The notes below the pieces were generated by a model that was given only the letters and a program-made list of their open reading frames with translations, was not told where the DNA came from and ran no database searches. A DNA stretch of 64,000 bases, from NCBI GenBank assembly GCA_963746905.1, contig CAVVCY010000001.1:186001-250000 (forward strand). The letters run 5' to 3'. The stretch's first letter is position 1. Each line of letters opens with the position of its first letter. This document shows positions 7,680-17,053 of the stretch, one piece after another. Origin of the DNA: JALYNX01 sp963746905 (lineage in GTDB: Bacteria; Actinomycetota; Acidimicrobiia; Spongiisociales; ZC4RG35). The position numbers and the translations under genes are program-made.

Positions 7680-9007
7680 GTCAAACGTTGGTGCGGCGAG
7701 CGGCCGAACTGGTCGATCGGCCGGTGTCGCGACGCGGGTTTCTCAAACGTCTCACGCTGGCGGCAACGGCGTTGAGCGTGGCCCCCGGCACCTATCTCCT
7801 TCGCCCGGGAACCGCCTACGCCGCTATCTGCTCCTGTTCTGGCCACAGTTGTGACTGCGGTTCGACCTGTTGCGACGGGTACACCGAGTTCTGCTGCTCG
7901 ATCTACGGCACCAACACCTGTCCGGCTGGAACCATCGCCGCTGGATGGTGGAAGGCCGACGGTGCTGGGGTCTGTGACACCCAAGCGGGCCCGCAACCTC
8001 GCTACTACCTCGATTGCAACCTCGTCGACTGCGGGTCGTGCGGTTGCGGTGGCTCCGGGACATGTAGTGGCGCCTGCCAGAGCCAGCACGACTTCCCTTG
8101 CGGCTGTGCCAATGGCGACTGCGGCCTGCGCAAGGCCAGCTGCACCCAGTTTCGTTACGGACAGTGCAATCAGGCTTCAGCCTGTGTCGGACCCATCGCC
8201 TGTCGCGTGGTGACCTGCACCGCTCCCTGGGAATTTGATGCGACTTGCACTCACACTCCGGCCACCGACAACAACACACGTTTCCACAACGCCCCCTGTC
8301 TGAATCAGTCGGCTCCGTGGCCGACCGGTGTCCCAGTGGTCGGGGACTGGACCGGTAGCGGTCGTGACATGCCCGGGGTGTTTGCCAACGGCCGCTGGTA
8401 CATGAGGAGGGCGGAAGGGGGGCCGGACATCGTCTTCGAATTTGGGGCCCCGGGCGATCGACCGGTCGTCGGCGACTGGAACGGGGACGGAGTGGACACC
8501 CCAGGCGTCGTGCGCGACGGGCATTGGTTCCTTCGAGACTCCAACTCCACCGGCAACGCCGACCGATCGTTCTGGTTCGGTAACCCGGGTGATTCTCCAT
8601 TCGCCGGGGACTGGACGGGTGACGGCATCGACAAGCCGGGTCTATACCGGCGCTCCGACGGGTACGTCTACCTGCGCAACTCGCTGACACAGGGGGTAGC
8701 CGACATCAATTTCTTCTTCGGCAACCCGGGTGATATGCCTCTTGCCGGCGATTTCGACGGGGATGGGAGAGACACCGTCTCTCTCTACCGCCCGTCCACC
8801 CAGCGTTACTACATCATCAACCGGCTCGGAACGAACAATGGCGGGCTGGGCCCGGCCGACTACTCCTACACCTTCGGGAACCCGGGTGATGTGCCGTTGG
8901 CTGGGGACTGGGATGGCAACGGAATCGAGGGGCCAGGTGTCTACCGCAGCCGCAGGTGGTACCTTCGAAACTCAAACTCGACCGGACCACCGGACATTTT
9001 CATCTGA
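7676..9007 (+). CDS. Tat-exported Cys-rich protein like methylamine dehydrogenase light chain, fused to surface repeats
   Basis: Residues 18-24 are SRRGFLK, a twin-arginine signal, followed by a hydrophobic stretch and AYA cleavage site. Residues 50-205 hold 26 cysteines. The order of motifs matches the methylamine dehydrogenase light chain (MauA): NTCPAGT, then GWWKA where MauA has its first cofactor Trp, then YYLDCNLVDCG and CGC. The second cofactor Trp is not clearly present. Residues about 210-443 are four to five FG-GAP/VCBS-like repeats (GDWNGDGVDTPG type, with calcium-loop D-x-D/N-x-D-G). True MauA is about 190 residues and has no such repeats. There is no heavy-chain gene nearby. It is presumably surface-exposed and redox-active, but activity is unproven. 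Confidence 0.7.
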   Translation: MSQTLVRRAAELVDRPVSRRGFLKRLTLAATALSVAPGTYLLRPGTAYAAICSCSGHSCDCGSTCCDGYTEFCCSIYGTNTCPAGTIAAGWWKADGAGVCDTQAGPQPRYYLDCNLVDCGSCGCGGSGTCSGACQSQHDFPCGCANGDCGLRKASCTQFRYGQCNQASACVGPIACRVVTCTAPWEFDATCTHTPATDNNTRFHNAPCLNQSAPWPTGVPVVGDWTGSGRDMPGVFANGRWYMRRAEGGPDIVFEFGAPGDRPVVGDWNGDGVDTPGVVRDGHWFLRDSNSTGNADRSFWFGNPGDSPFAGDWTGDGIDKPGLYRRSDGYVYLRNSLTQGVADINFFFGNPGDMPLAGDFDGDGRDTVSLYRPSTQRYYIINRLGTNNGGLGPADYSYTFGNPGDVPLAGDWDGNGIEGPGVYRSRRWYLRNSNSTGPPDIFI

Positions 9008-9008
9008 C

Positions 9009-9710
9009 ATGACTGCAATTCTCGTTATCGAAGGCCTGGCGATTCTCCTTCTCGGCGTCCTCGTCGTGGGTCTTTTGCGGAGCAACGCTGAGGTCACCCG
9101 GAGCCTTCACCAGCTAGGCATCTCCGACCACAACGGCTCGGTGACCGGTGCGCCCCGGCCCCTACCGCGGCTCACATCTGCCGGTGCCGAGGACATCATG
9201 GGCGAATCACTTCAGGGCTCAACTGTCCATGTCGGGGTGTCCGGGAATGACGGGCAGACTCTGCTCGCATTCCTCTCCACTGGTTGCTCAGCCTGCATGG
9301 TGCTGTGGGAGGGGCTGCAGGACAACGGCCGGCCGATCACGGTTGGCGGCGCTCGATTGGTCGTTGTCACCAAGGGGGCAGAGTTCGAAAGTCCTTCTCG
9401 TCTGGCTCAACTCGCCCCGAGCGGAGTGACGCTGGTCCAGTCGACCGAGGCCTGGGACAGCTATGGAGTGCCGGTGTCCCCGTACTTCGTACTCATCGAT
9501 GGGTCCGAGGGAAGGATCGTTGGGGAGGGCTCGGCGACATCCTGGGAGCAGGTCAGGTCGCTGCTGGGCCAAGCGCTGGCTGACGCATCTGCCGTTCGCT
9601 CCGACCGGATGCCGAATGGCGAGCTTCGAGCCGACGCCGAGCTGCGAAAGGCTGGGATCGGACCCGGACACCCCAGCCTCTATCCGGATCGCGCCCCGAC
9701 AGGCGAATGA
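9009..9710 (+). CDS. MauD-like membrane-anchored thioredoxin-fold protein
   Basis: ATG 9009 follows the previous stop by one base. The 233-residue product has an N-terminal membrane anchor (residues 3-23) and a thioredoxin-like domain with the redox pair STGCSAC near residue 95. The cis-Pro region is VPVSPYFVLID. This matches MauD, which acts with MauE on light-chain disulfides. The extended C-terminal tail is polar and of unclear role. Gene order MauE-like, MauA-like, MauD-like supports a dedicated disulfide system for the Cys-rich client. A generic thiol oxidoreductase is the alternative. Confidence 0.72.
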   Translation: MTAILVIEGLAILLLGVLVVGLLRSNAEVTRSLHQLGISDHNGSVTGAPRPLPRLTSAGAEDIMGESLQGSTVHVGVSGNDGQTLLAFLSTGCSACMVLWEGLQDNGRPITVGGARLVVVTKGAEFESPSRLAQLAPSGVTLVQSTEAWDSYGVPVSPYFVLIDGSEGRIVGEGSATSWEQVRSLLGQALADASAVRSDRMPNGELRADAELRKAGIGPGHPSLYPDRAPTGE

Positions 9711-9714
9711 GCGG

Positions 9715-9777
9715 ATGAAACCTGTGGTCGCTTCGACCGCCAGCCTGTTTGCAGACATGAGCCGAGGCACCGAATGA
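9715..9777 (+). CDS. Possible 20-residue leader-like ORF
   Basis: A tiny frame starts at ATG four bases after the MauD-like stop and ends with a TGA overlapping the next ATG (ATGA). It reads Met-Lys-Pro-Val-Val-Ala and ends Arg-Gly-Thr-Glu. It could be a coupling peptide that carries ribosomes from the MauD-like gene to the 154-residue gene, a small functional peptide, or chance. Overlap at the stop is the only positive evidence. Confidence 0.25.
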   Translation: MKPVVASTASLFADMSRGTE

Positions 9778-10238
9778 AGATGCGGTCTGAGGGGCTCGAG
9801 ATCGAGGTTCCCCAGGGCTGGGACGGCGAGATCTACAGGCGCTCGTCCGAGTTCACGACGCTTTCGGGACCGGATGACGCCAGCCGGCCGGTCATGCACA
9901 TGGCAAATTTCCCTTTGCCTCCCGACCGCGGCGACTTCGGGTCAGGCGCCGTCGAGCTCATGCGGTCGGACGACCTGCTGGTGGTGTTGTTCGAGTACGG
10001 CCCCGAGGCAGTGGGGACAGCCCTCTTCTCAAAGCAGGGCGTGCCCACCGTTTCTGCGACAGATTTCGATCCCAACGCCATGCAGCGCCCCTTGCCCGGA
10101 CAGTCGGGTGCCCAGTATTTCTTCACGATGAATGGGCGGGCCTTCTGTCTCTACGTGGCCCTTGGCTCGCACCTGTTCCGTCAAGAGCTGGCGCCGATGG
10201 TCAATGAGCTTCTCGGGCTACTTCAAATAGATGGATAA
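9774..10238 (+). CDS. Hypothetical 154-residue protein
   Basis: I do not recognise this protein. It has no signal peptide or membrane helix. It opens with a short beta-like segment (GLEIEVPQGWDGEIYRR), typical of small proteins that assess surface or lipid modules, and ends in a helix (LAPMVNELLGLLQ). The gene sits in an operon-like run behind the MauD-like gene, and its stop lies inside the start of the M15-type peptidase gene. Co-location with the Mau-like cassette suggests a role in that system, but this is inference only. Confidence 0.6.
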   Translation: MKMRSEGLEIEVPQGWDGEIYRRSSEFTTLSGPDDASRPVMHMANFPLPPDRGDFGSGAVELMRSDDLLVVLFEYGPEAVGTALFSKQGVPTVSATDFDPNAMQRPLPGQSGAQYFFTMNGRAFCLYVALGSHLFRQELAPMVNELLGLLQIDG

Positions 10239-12568
10239 GGTCTTGTTGATGCGGGTCAGCGAGTCCAGGCCACGCAGCGTGGTGACATTGATGACCACAG
10301 TGGCTCTGGCCGTCACCCTTGCGTTGCCGATCCCGGTGTTTGCCGCCTCTTCGACTGCCGGGGACGCAACTCCCAATTTCACCGAATCCAGCTCATGTGG
10401 GGCCTACGGGCTGGCTGGCCCTCAAAGCCCGACGCCCACAATCGGCAGCCGGATCTATGGCCCGTTCGCAGACTATTTCGGGCGTTCAAATAGTCAGGTA
10501 TCGGCTTCGATCGTCAATTGGGTGGAGCCATCGGGGCGTCTCTTCAAGGTGCACGCGAGAGCTCTCGCCGCATTTCAGAGCGCAGCCCAGAACATCAACG
10601 CTGCGGCGATTGGCTACATAGTTAGGACCGGAGCAGCCTTCGTCTGGCGCAACATCGCGGCTAGCAACCAGATGTCACATCACGCCGTCGGCAACACGAT
10701 CGACATCAACCCCCCACAGAATCCGGTAACCAAGGGTGCGCTGATCACCGACATGCCACCTGCGTATCGCCAGGCGTGGATGAATGCCGGCTTCTGTTGG
10801 GGAGGCACCTGGCGTCTCAGCAAAGACAACATGCACTTCTCGTGGAGAGGCCCGGCGGCAGTGAACGGCCAGATGGCGCGGGTGGCCCCTTACGCGCCTC
10901 TCACCGGCTCCGCCGACTTCACCACTCTCGCTCTCGACACGCTTACGGCCGTGCCCGGATCGGATCTGTACGCAATGTCCGGCAAACGCCGCGACGGTGG
11001 TGACGACCTTTATGGATTGGTTCCGAACGACGGGTATTGGCAGATGCAGGTGGCCGGTGCCGCAGCCCGATTCGGTGTTCTCGGCTTGCGATGGACCACC
11101 GGTGTCCCCACCGGGGGCCTCCCCTTGCTGGCCGACGCCAATGGGGACGGTCGCGCCGACCTCTGGCGGTTCAACACCGGCGGCTCCACGATCTCGGCTG
11201 ACGTCTACTACGACTCGTCACGGTTCCGCAGCATCGGGAAACAGGTCACGACCGGTGCCGTCTGGTCGGCTGATGCCGAGCTCGGGCTTGCCATGTTCGA
11301 CACCACCGACTGGATTCCGGATCTGTACGTGATTCGCCGCAACACCGGGACCATCGAGGTCTACTCGTCTGCGTCGGGGTATCAGCAAATGGTCCACAGC
11401 TCGACTCTCCCACTCGCAGTGGGGAAGCTCGAAGATCGTCCTCGCCGATCGAAATGTTGATGGGAGAACCGACGTCTGGCTGGTGGGCCCGGGCAACTCG
11501 GCTCGGGTCGATGTGATTCTTTGGTCGGACGGGTACGGAGGCGCTCCGCAAACGATCAACACTTCGATGTCGGTGTCCAGCGACGCTTCGGTTCTCCCCG
11601 GTGATTACGACGGAGACGGACGGGTCGATCTCTACATCGTGGCCGGGGGGAAAGTCGCGGTTTGGCTGGGCGGTGTCCCCGACCGCGCGATTGCCGACCT
11701 CGCCGGGTGGTCCACTCCTCCTGGGCCCAACACGTTTGACGCTGGGCCCGTATGCGCCGGGGAATGTGACCAGATCGGGTATGTCGACGAAGCAGGCTCC
11801 TGGCGACTGGCTCATGAGGTGGCGTGGGCGCCGTTCGAGTCCAATTTCTTGTATGGCAACCCGGGCGACACCCCATTCATGGGTGATTGGAATTGCGACG
11901 GAGTGGACACTCCCGGTCTCTATCGCCGTTCTGACGGTTTCGTCTACCTGCGCAATTCCAACACTCAGGGTGTAGCCGACATCAAGTTCTTCTTCGGCAA
12001 CCCGCAGGACATTCCGGTCGCCGGTGATTTCAACGGAGACGGCTGCGACACGGTGTCGATCTATCGACCTTCCGAGCAGCGCTTCTACATCATCAACGCC
12101 CTCGGGGCCAACAATGGAGGCCTGGGAGCAGCCGACTTCTCATTCCTGTTCGGAAACCCCGGCGACAAGCCATTCGTTGGTGACTACGACGGCAATGGGA
12201 CCGACGAAGTCGGGCTTCATCGTGAGTCGACCGGACGGGTTTACTTCCGCTTCAGTTTGAGCACCGGGATTGCCGACCGCGACTTCATCTACGGAGATCC
12301 GGGTGACTTCCTGCTTGCGGGGGATTGGGATGGCGACGGCATCGACACCCCCGCCATCTTCAGGCCTTCCGACGGGAACTGGTACTTCCGGCTGTCCAAC
12401 ACAGCGGGCTACGCCAACCACGTCATTGCCTTCGGGCTGAAGGACCGCGACTTCCTCCCGGTCGTTGGGCGGAACGGGTTCTTCGAGGTGTTCTCGCCGC
12501 AGTCCGGTGTGGACACTCTGCCTGGGGACACTCGATCTCCTACCCTCGGAGACCGACTGAGGGGCTGA
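10231..12568 (+). CDS. Secreted VanY-like M15 peptidase with C-terminal repeats (frameshift)
   Basis: An N-terminal signal peptide (hydrophobic residues 20-38, ending VFA) leads to a D,D-carboxypeptidase-type domain. Its zinc motif is H-x3-x3-D at SHHAVGNTIDI (His151, Asp158) with a second His in DNMHFSW (His202). Repeats with DANGDGRAD-type loops follow. The first frame stops at 11460, but the adjacent frame continues with VLADRNVDGRTDVWLV and then the full repeat module to 12568. One base is therefore gained or lost near 11436. Read through, it is about 779 residues: peptidoglycan stem-peptide trimming plus a surface repeat domain. ATG 10249 is an alternative start. It overlaps the preceding gene. 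Confidence 0.75.
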
Positions 12569-12570
12569 TC

Positions 12571-13787
12571 TTGCTACATCGCCTAATCGCCCGGCTCCCT
12601 GCCGGGGTGAGAAACCTGCTCAAGCGCGTGCCCGGCGCTTCACAACTCAGGGACCGGCTCTATGGGTACCCGTCGGGCCCTGCACCGACCCCGGGTCGTT
12701 ACGTCCGGTGGTTTACCTCCCCACCTGGTTGGAGTGGGAGGTCATGAAACAGCGTCCCAATATCTACTGGAGGCCCTTGCGTCGGCCGGGCACGATGTGT
12801 GGTTTGTCGATCCCGGCTCGGGGAGATGAGGACCGTGGGGGACCGTGTCCATCTGGTGCCGTCGATCAAGTCCACACCTGGGTCCGGAGTGATCATCTAC
12901 ACCCACTTCGCTCCCACCCAGACCCTGATCGATCGCTACCAGGATCCGGTTGTGATCTATGACCTGCTCGACGATCTGGCCATCTACGAGCCGAATGAGC
13001 AAGGGATGCCGGCGGAGCGCACGGTGAAACATCACCATCGCCCTTTGATCGAGGAGGCGGACATCGTGATTGTGTCCAACCCGGTCCTTCTCGAGCGTCA
13101 TCGAGCCGAGCGTGAGGACCTGATCCTGGTCGAGAACGGGGTCGACCTCGATCGGTTCACCTCGACCGGGCCGGTTGCAGAGTCTCTGTTGAATGGTCCG
13201 ACGGTTGGCTTTCATGGTGCCCTCGCCCCATGGGTCGATTTCGACCTCCTGGCTGCGGTGGTCGGCTCCGGCCGGGCCTTCGATTCGTTTTCGGTCGGTC
13301 CGGTGGATCCATTGGTTGACGAAGAAGTCGCCGGGCTGACGGCTTTACCCAACGTCCAGGTCGTACCGGCCCAGCCCTCGGATCGGATCGCCGAATATGT
13401 GCGTGGATTCAGCGTCGGGATCCTCCCGTTTGTCGTCGACGAGATGACCGAGGCGGTGACCCCCCTCAAGTTGTATGAGTATCTGGCGTGTGGGGTGCCG
13501 GTGGTGGCCACTCCACTGCCCGCCTGTCTCCAGCACCCAGCGGTGGCCACCTCTTCAAGTGCTGAGGGTTCGCGTCGCTGATCGATCAGGCCCTGGACCT
13601 GACTCCCGCGGAGCGGCTCGAGTTGAGGGGTCACGCCGAAACCGCCGCCTGGGGGAACAGGACTGCTCCCCTTCTCGAACGGTTGGAGCGATCGAGCGCT
13701 CCGGTGCTGTGCGCTGAGCCCCGCGGATGGCGCTCTCTGGCTACAGCGTTCCCGTGGGACGCACCCACTCCTGAGGTTGGCCGGTGA
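12571..13787 (+). CDS. GT1/GT4-like glycosyltransferase, broken by several frameshifts
   Basis: Pieces in three frames make one glycosyltransferase: an N-terminal segment from TTG 12571, then VYLPTWLEWEVMKQRP near 12710, then QYLLEALASAGHDVWFVDPG near 12775, then a long piece to 13581, then LIDQALDLTPAERLEL to the stop at 13787. The long piece has IYDLLDDL, VENGVDLDRF and the nucleotide-sugar-site motif TPLKLYEYLACGVPVV. At least four indels are needed; the one near 12770 is a C-run shortened by one. No nonsense changes are seen within pieces. Errors in assembly are more likely than decay, but this cannot be proven here. The 3' end overlaps convergent vapC. Confidence 0.65.
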
Positions 13788-14178
13788 GGTTGGCGATACG
13801 CTCGAAGTCGGAGTCGTAGTGGAGCATGGTCAGGGACGCCGACTCGGCTGCCGCGGCGATGATCAGGTCCGGAATTGGGACTCGATGGTGTCCGGTCCGG
13901 CCAGAGCATGTTGTATGGCGAGCGCACGAGCCATTACATCAGGGGTGAGCGGAACGTCTGTCAAATGCTCTGACAGTGTCGCCCGGACGGCTTTCGTAGT
14001 CGGGCAGGCTACGAGCGCTGAAAAGCACTTTCAGGTCGATGATTGCGCAGGTCGCAATCAGCCCGTCTTCGATGAGAGGACGCAGCCTGCGTTTGACGAC
14101 AGGAATCGTGAATCGGGAGCAAGAGCACTCTCGTCGGCGAGGTATGCGTGCTTTCAGCGCTATGCCTGCTCGATCCAC
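13741..14178 (-). CDS. vapC: VapC-type PIN-domain toxin (frameshifted)
   Basis: Reading the minus strand across frames gives a complete PIN-domain ribonuclease. The order is YLADESALA with the first acidic residue, then LIATCAIIDLKVLFSAR, then DVPLTPDVMARALAIQHAL, then PIPDLIIAAAAE and LTMLHYDSDFERIA, ending GQPQEWV and a stop at 13741. These match the conserved Asp/Glu pattern of VapC. Breaks are needed near 14125, 13995 and 13885. VapC toxins cleave RNA and are neutralised by the adjacent antitoxin. GTG 14178 is a tentative start that overlaps the end of vapB. As sequenced, the frame is not intact. Confidence 0.7.
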
Positions 14179-14373
14179 TTCGAGGCGACGAAGCTCGAGG
14201 CGATCGATCGTGGCCAGGCGGTCGGAGTGGCGGCGGCGTGTGGCGGTACGAAACGACGTTGGGATGAGAGCGTGGTCGACGGTGTCCTTCATCGTGCGGG
14301 TTCCGAGGAGCTTGCAGAGGCCTCGGTCAGAAGGTTGTTGTCGATTTCGATCAGCCGTTTCGGTTATGTCCAC
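14160..14373 (-). CDS. vapB: VapB-type antitoxin (frameshifted)
   Basis: From GTG 14373, pieces in adjacent frames give a VapB-like N-terminus: VDITET, then LIEIDNNLLTEAS, then KLLGTRTMKDTVDHALI. This is the short DNA-binding start typical of VapB antitoxins paired with PIN toxins. The C-terminal part is basic and the end near 14160 is uncertain because of further shifts. It lies directly upstream of vapC. VapB normally binds its own promoter; a pair of TATATATGC repeats sits just upstream. Confidence 0.6.
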
Positions 14374-14375
14374 CA

Positions 14376-14409
14376 GTATATATGCGTCAGCCCTTCGTGG
14401 TATATATGC
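14376..14409. promoter_or_regulatory. Possible vapBC operator: paired GTATATATGC
   Basis: GTATATATGC occurs at 14376-14385 and again at 14400-14409, 24 bases apart from start to start, just upstream of the vapB start. The AT-rich motif stands out from its GC-rich surroundings. VapBC complexes typically repress their own promoters by binding repeated sites, so this is a reasonable operator candidate. Binding is inferred. Confidence 0.4.
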
Positions 14410-14567
14410 TCGTCGCTGAGACCGGTGGTGGCCATCGCTCGGATTCTTCTAAGGGCGTTGTTGGCGGACAGCTTCTCGTCTACGACGTCGGTGACGTGCC
14501 TGGTCAGCTCGCGCTGAAAGGTACCGAGTGGACGCTCTTTCAAATTGTCGAGGAACCGGGTTCGGGC

Positions 14568-16944
14568 CTAGAAGTCTCCGGCGACGGGAAGCCAGTTGGG
14601 AGGCCCAGGACAGTTGACTATCGGCGTTGCCTTGGGTGTTGGAGTGCCGGAAGTAGAGGGTGGTATTGGAGGGCCGGAACAAGCCTGGGTTATCAACACC
14701 GTCGACCTTTCCCCAGTCCCCGGCGATGAGTCGGTCTCCGGGGTTTCCGAAGAAGAACTGGTTGTTGGCGACGCCGGTGGTCAACGTGAGCCGGTAGTAG
14801 ACGAGCCCGGTTGATTCGCGGTGCAGCCCCACCTCATCCTTGCCGTTGCCGTCGAAGTCACCGACGAAGGGCTTGTCGCCGGGGTTTCCGAACAGGAATG
14901 AGAAGTCGGCTGCTCCCAGGCCTCCATTGTTGGCTCCGAGTTTGTTGATGATGTAGAAGCGCTGCTCGGAAGGTCGATCGAGACTGTGTCGGATCCGTCT
15001 CCGTTGAAATCACCAGCGACGGGAAGGTCGTTGGGATTGCCGAAAAAGAACTTGATGTCGGCTACACCCTGAGTGTTGGAATTGCGCAGGTAGACGAAAC
15101 CGTCAGAACGGCGATATAGGCCGGGAGTAGTCCACTCCGTCGCAATTCCAATCACCCATGAACGGGAAGTCACCGGGAGCGCCGTAATAGAACTGTGTGA
15201 CCTGACCGTTCTTGTTCAGATTCCAAATGCCGGTGCTCGGGTCGACCAACCCGACCTCACCGTGTCGCCGGGGACGGTGCCGCTGTAGAACGCCGCGATC
15301 GGGGTTACCGAACCGTTGCCACGCAACTCGTAGGCGGTTCCGTCGCTTCGCTGCACCCGGAACACCGAGTCGGAGCGGGCATCGCTCAGGTTGACGTCCG
15401 ATGGCTCCCGACCGCAACGGATGAAGTCGTAGGCACTGCGTGCTGACCCTCCGTTGTCGGAGACGATCACATTTCCGAAATCACAGTCGACGAACCGAAC
15501 CGGTCGCTCCGGCGGCTGGGCGTGCTCGCCGATGACGAGGTTCCCGCCACCAGTTTGGATGTTGGACCAGATCTGGGTGTCGGTGAATGCGCCATCTCCG
15601 GGCTTTCCCAGGGCGTGAGACACAACCGCGGTGCCGTTGCCCAACAGGATCAGGTTCTTGTACACGTAAGAGTTGGTATAGGCCCCGTGCTCGACGCCCG
15701 CCTGGCGGTTGTAATAGGCGATGAAGCCATCGATCACGTGTGGTAGCTCGTTGTTCTGCCAGACAAAGATCCCGTTGGAGTCGTTGTTGTGGGCCCGATT
15801 GTTCTTGAAGAGCCAGGTGCCCTCCGAGTCTTCCGGCCACAGATACCCAGAGCGATCGGCCCCTCCTTCGTTCTGCATGCCGACGGCGACGGAATTGGTG
15901 ACGGTCGGATTGTTCCCGGCCCCGAGATAGAACCCGGTCAGTCGATGGTTCTCACCCTCGCTGGCCTTCCGTTCGACGGCGACGATGGCGTGGTCGAACA
16001 CCACGTCATCGGTCTCGTTCATTACTCCCGAGGCGGGATCGTCCCACCAATAGGCCTCACCCTCGACGTTGTAGGCGATGGTGTTGCGGAAGGTGACCCC
16101 GTGAGAGGCATGGGGCACGAAGGCGTGGGCCTTGGTGTCGCGGATCACGAGCCCATCGACGATGGTGCCGCGACTCCCGTCCATGGACATGTGGATGTGC
16201 AGCCCGTAGCGCCCGGTGGAGTCGGTGTTGCCTGGGATGTTCGCTGGGTCCGGCCCGACATATCGGAAGGCGGCGTTCTTGATCGATGACGGTTGCGTTG
16301 ACCTGATGAAAACATGGCTGTAGCCAGTGGGAGTCCCCTCGATCCGGACGTTGCGGGTGAGGTTCAGAAGTTCGGTGCTGTAGCCCAGGGCGTTTGGTGG
16401 CGGCGTCGAGGTGACAAGTGGAAAGTTGGAGTAGTTGCCGGGCGTGTTCGGCGCGGCACGGACTTCGTCGGTCGCCGGCCACGACGGTTGCCAGGTGTAC
16501 GACCAGGCCGGCTTCGACTGCCCCTTCGAGAACGATCCGACCACTGCCCATCACCCAGAGCCCGACGTCGGAGCTGACCACATCCATGCCGCCACCGACG
16601 AAGTTGGACTCGTTGATCCCGGTGAACTGGATGAGGTGCTCGATATTGCCGTTGGCCGGCCTCATCTCGAGGGTCCCGAGGACGACGATGTTGGCACTGG
16701 AGGTGATCGTGGTGTTGGCGTTGGGGTTCAGGGCCCAAGTCTGACCGGCGGGCACAGTGCACCCGGTGGCGCAGTCGCCCGAGTTGAGGATCTGATCGGC
16801 GGCCTCGGCTCGGGTGGAGATACCCGCCACGACCAGAACCAGGATCGCCACCAGCGCAACCAAGCCGAGGAGGACCCGTCTCAAGGGAACGCGACCTCGG
16901 GTCGCCGCCGGAAATGTTCTGGTTACCAAGTCTTCTCTCCTCAT
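14568..16944 (-). CDS. Secreted right-handed beta-helix protein (G8-like) with C-terminal repeats, frameshifted
   Basis: ATG 16944 opens a signal-peptide protein (LLGLVALVAILVLVVAG, then AEA). The first domain (CTVPAGQTWALN, IVVLGTLEMRP, VGLWVMGSGRI) resembles the G8 domain and start of CEMIP-type beta-helix proteins. A long parallel beta-helix follows with NNxAHNNDSNGIFVW-type turns. The C-terminus carries the repeat module shared by four other genes here. Frame changes occur near 16540, 15240, 15130, 14980 and 14590. Comparison with the intact copy at 11890-12300 shows an inserted T near 15130 and a four-base loss near 14980. It is probably a surface glycan-binding or glycan-modifying protein. 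Confidence 0.65.
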
Positions 16945-17053
16945 CGACCGGGTGCCAGTCCTATTCCGATCTGCCACCACGGAGCGTGCGGCGCAAGACG
17001 ATAATGCCCATATCGGACGAGGCACATACATCCAAGACAAACATCCCACCCGA

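Noticed and set aside
7676..9710. A genuine methylamine dehydrogenase operon
   Set aside because: There is no heavy chain, MauG or amicyanin gene near by, the second cofactor Trp is not clear, and the protein carries extra surface repeats.
11430..11490. Programmed ribosomal frameshift in the M15-type gene
   Set aside because: No slippery heptamer or obvious stimulatory hairpin is seen, and similar breaks occur in many unrelated genes, so an indel is simpler.
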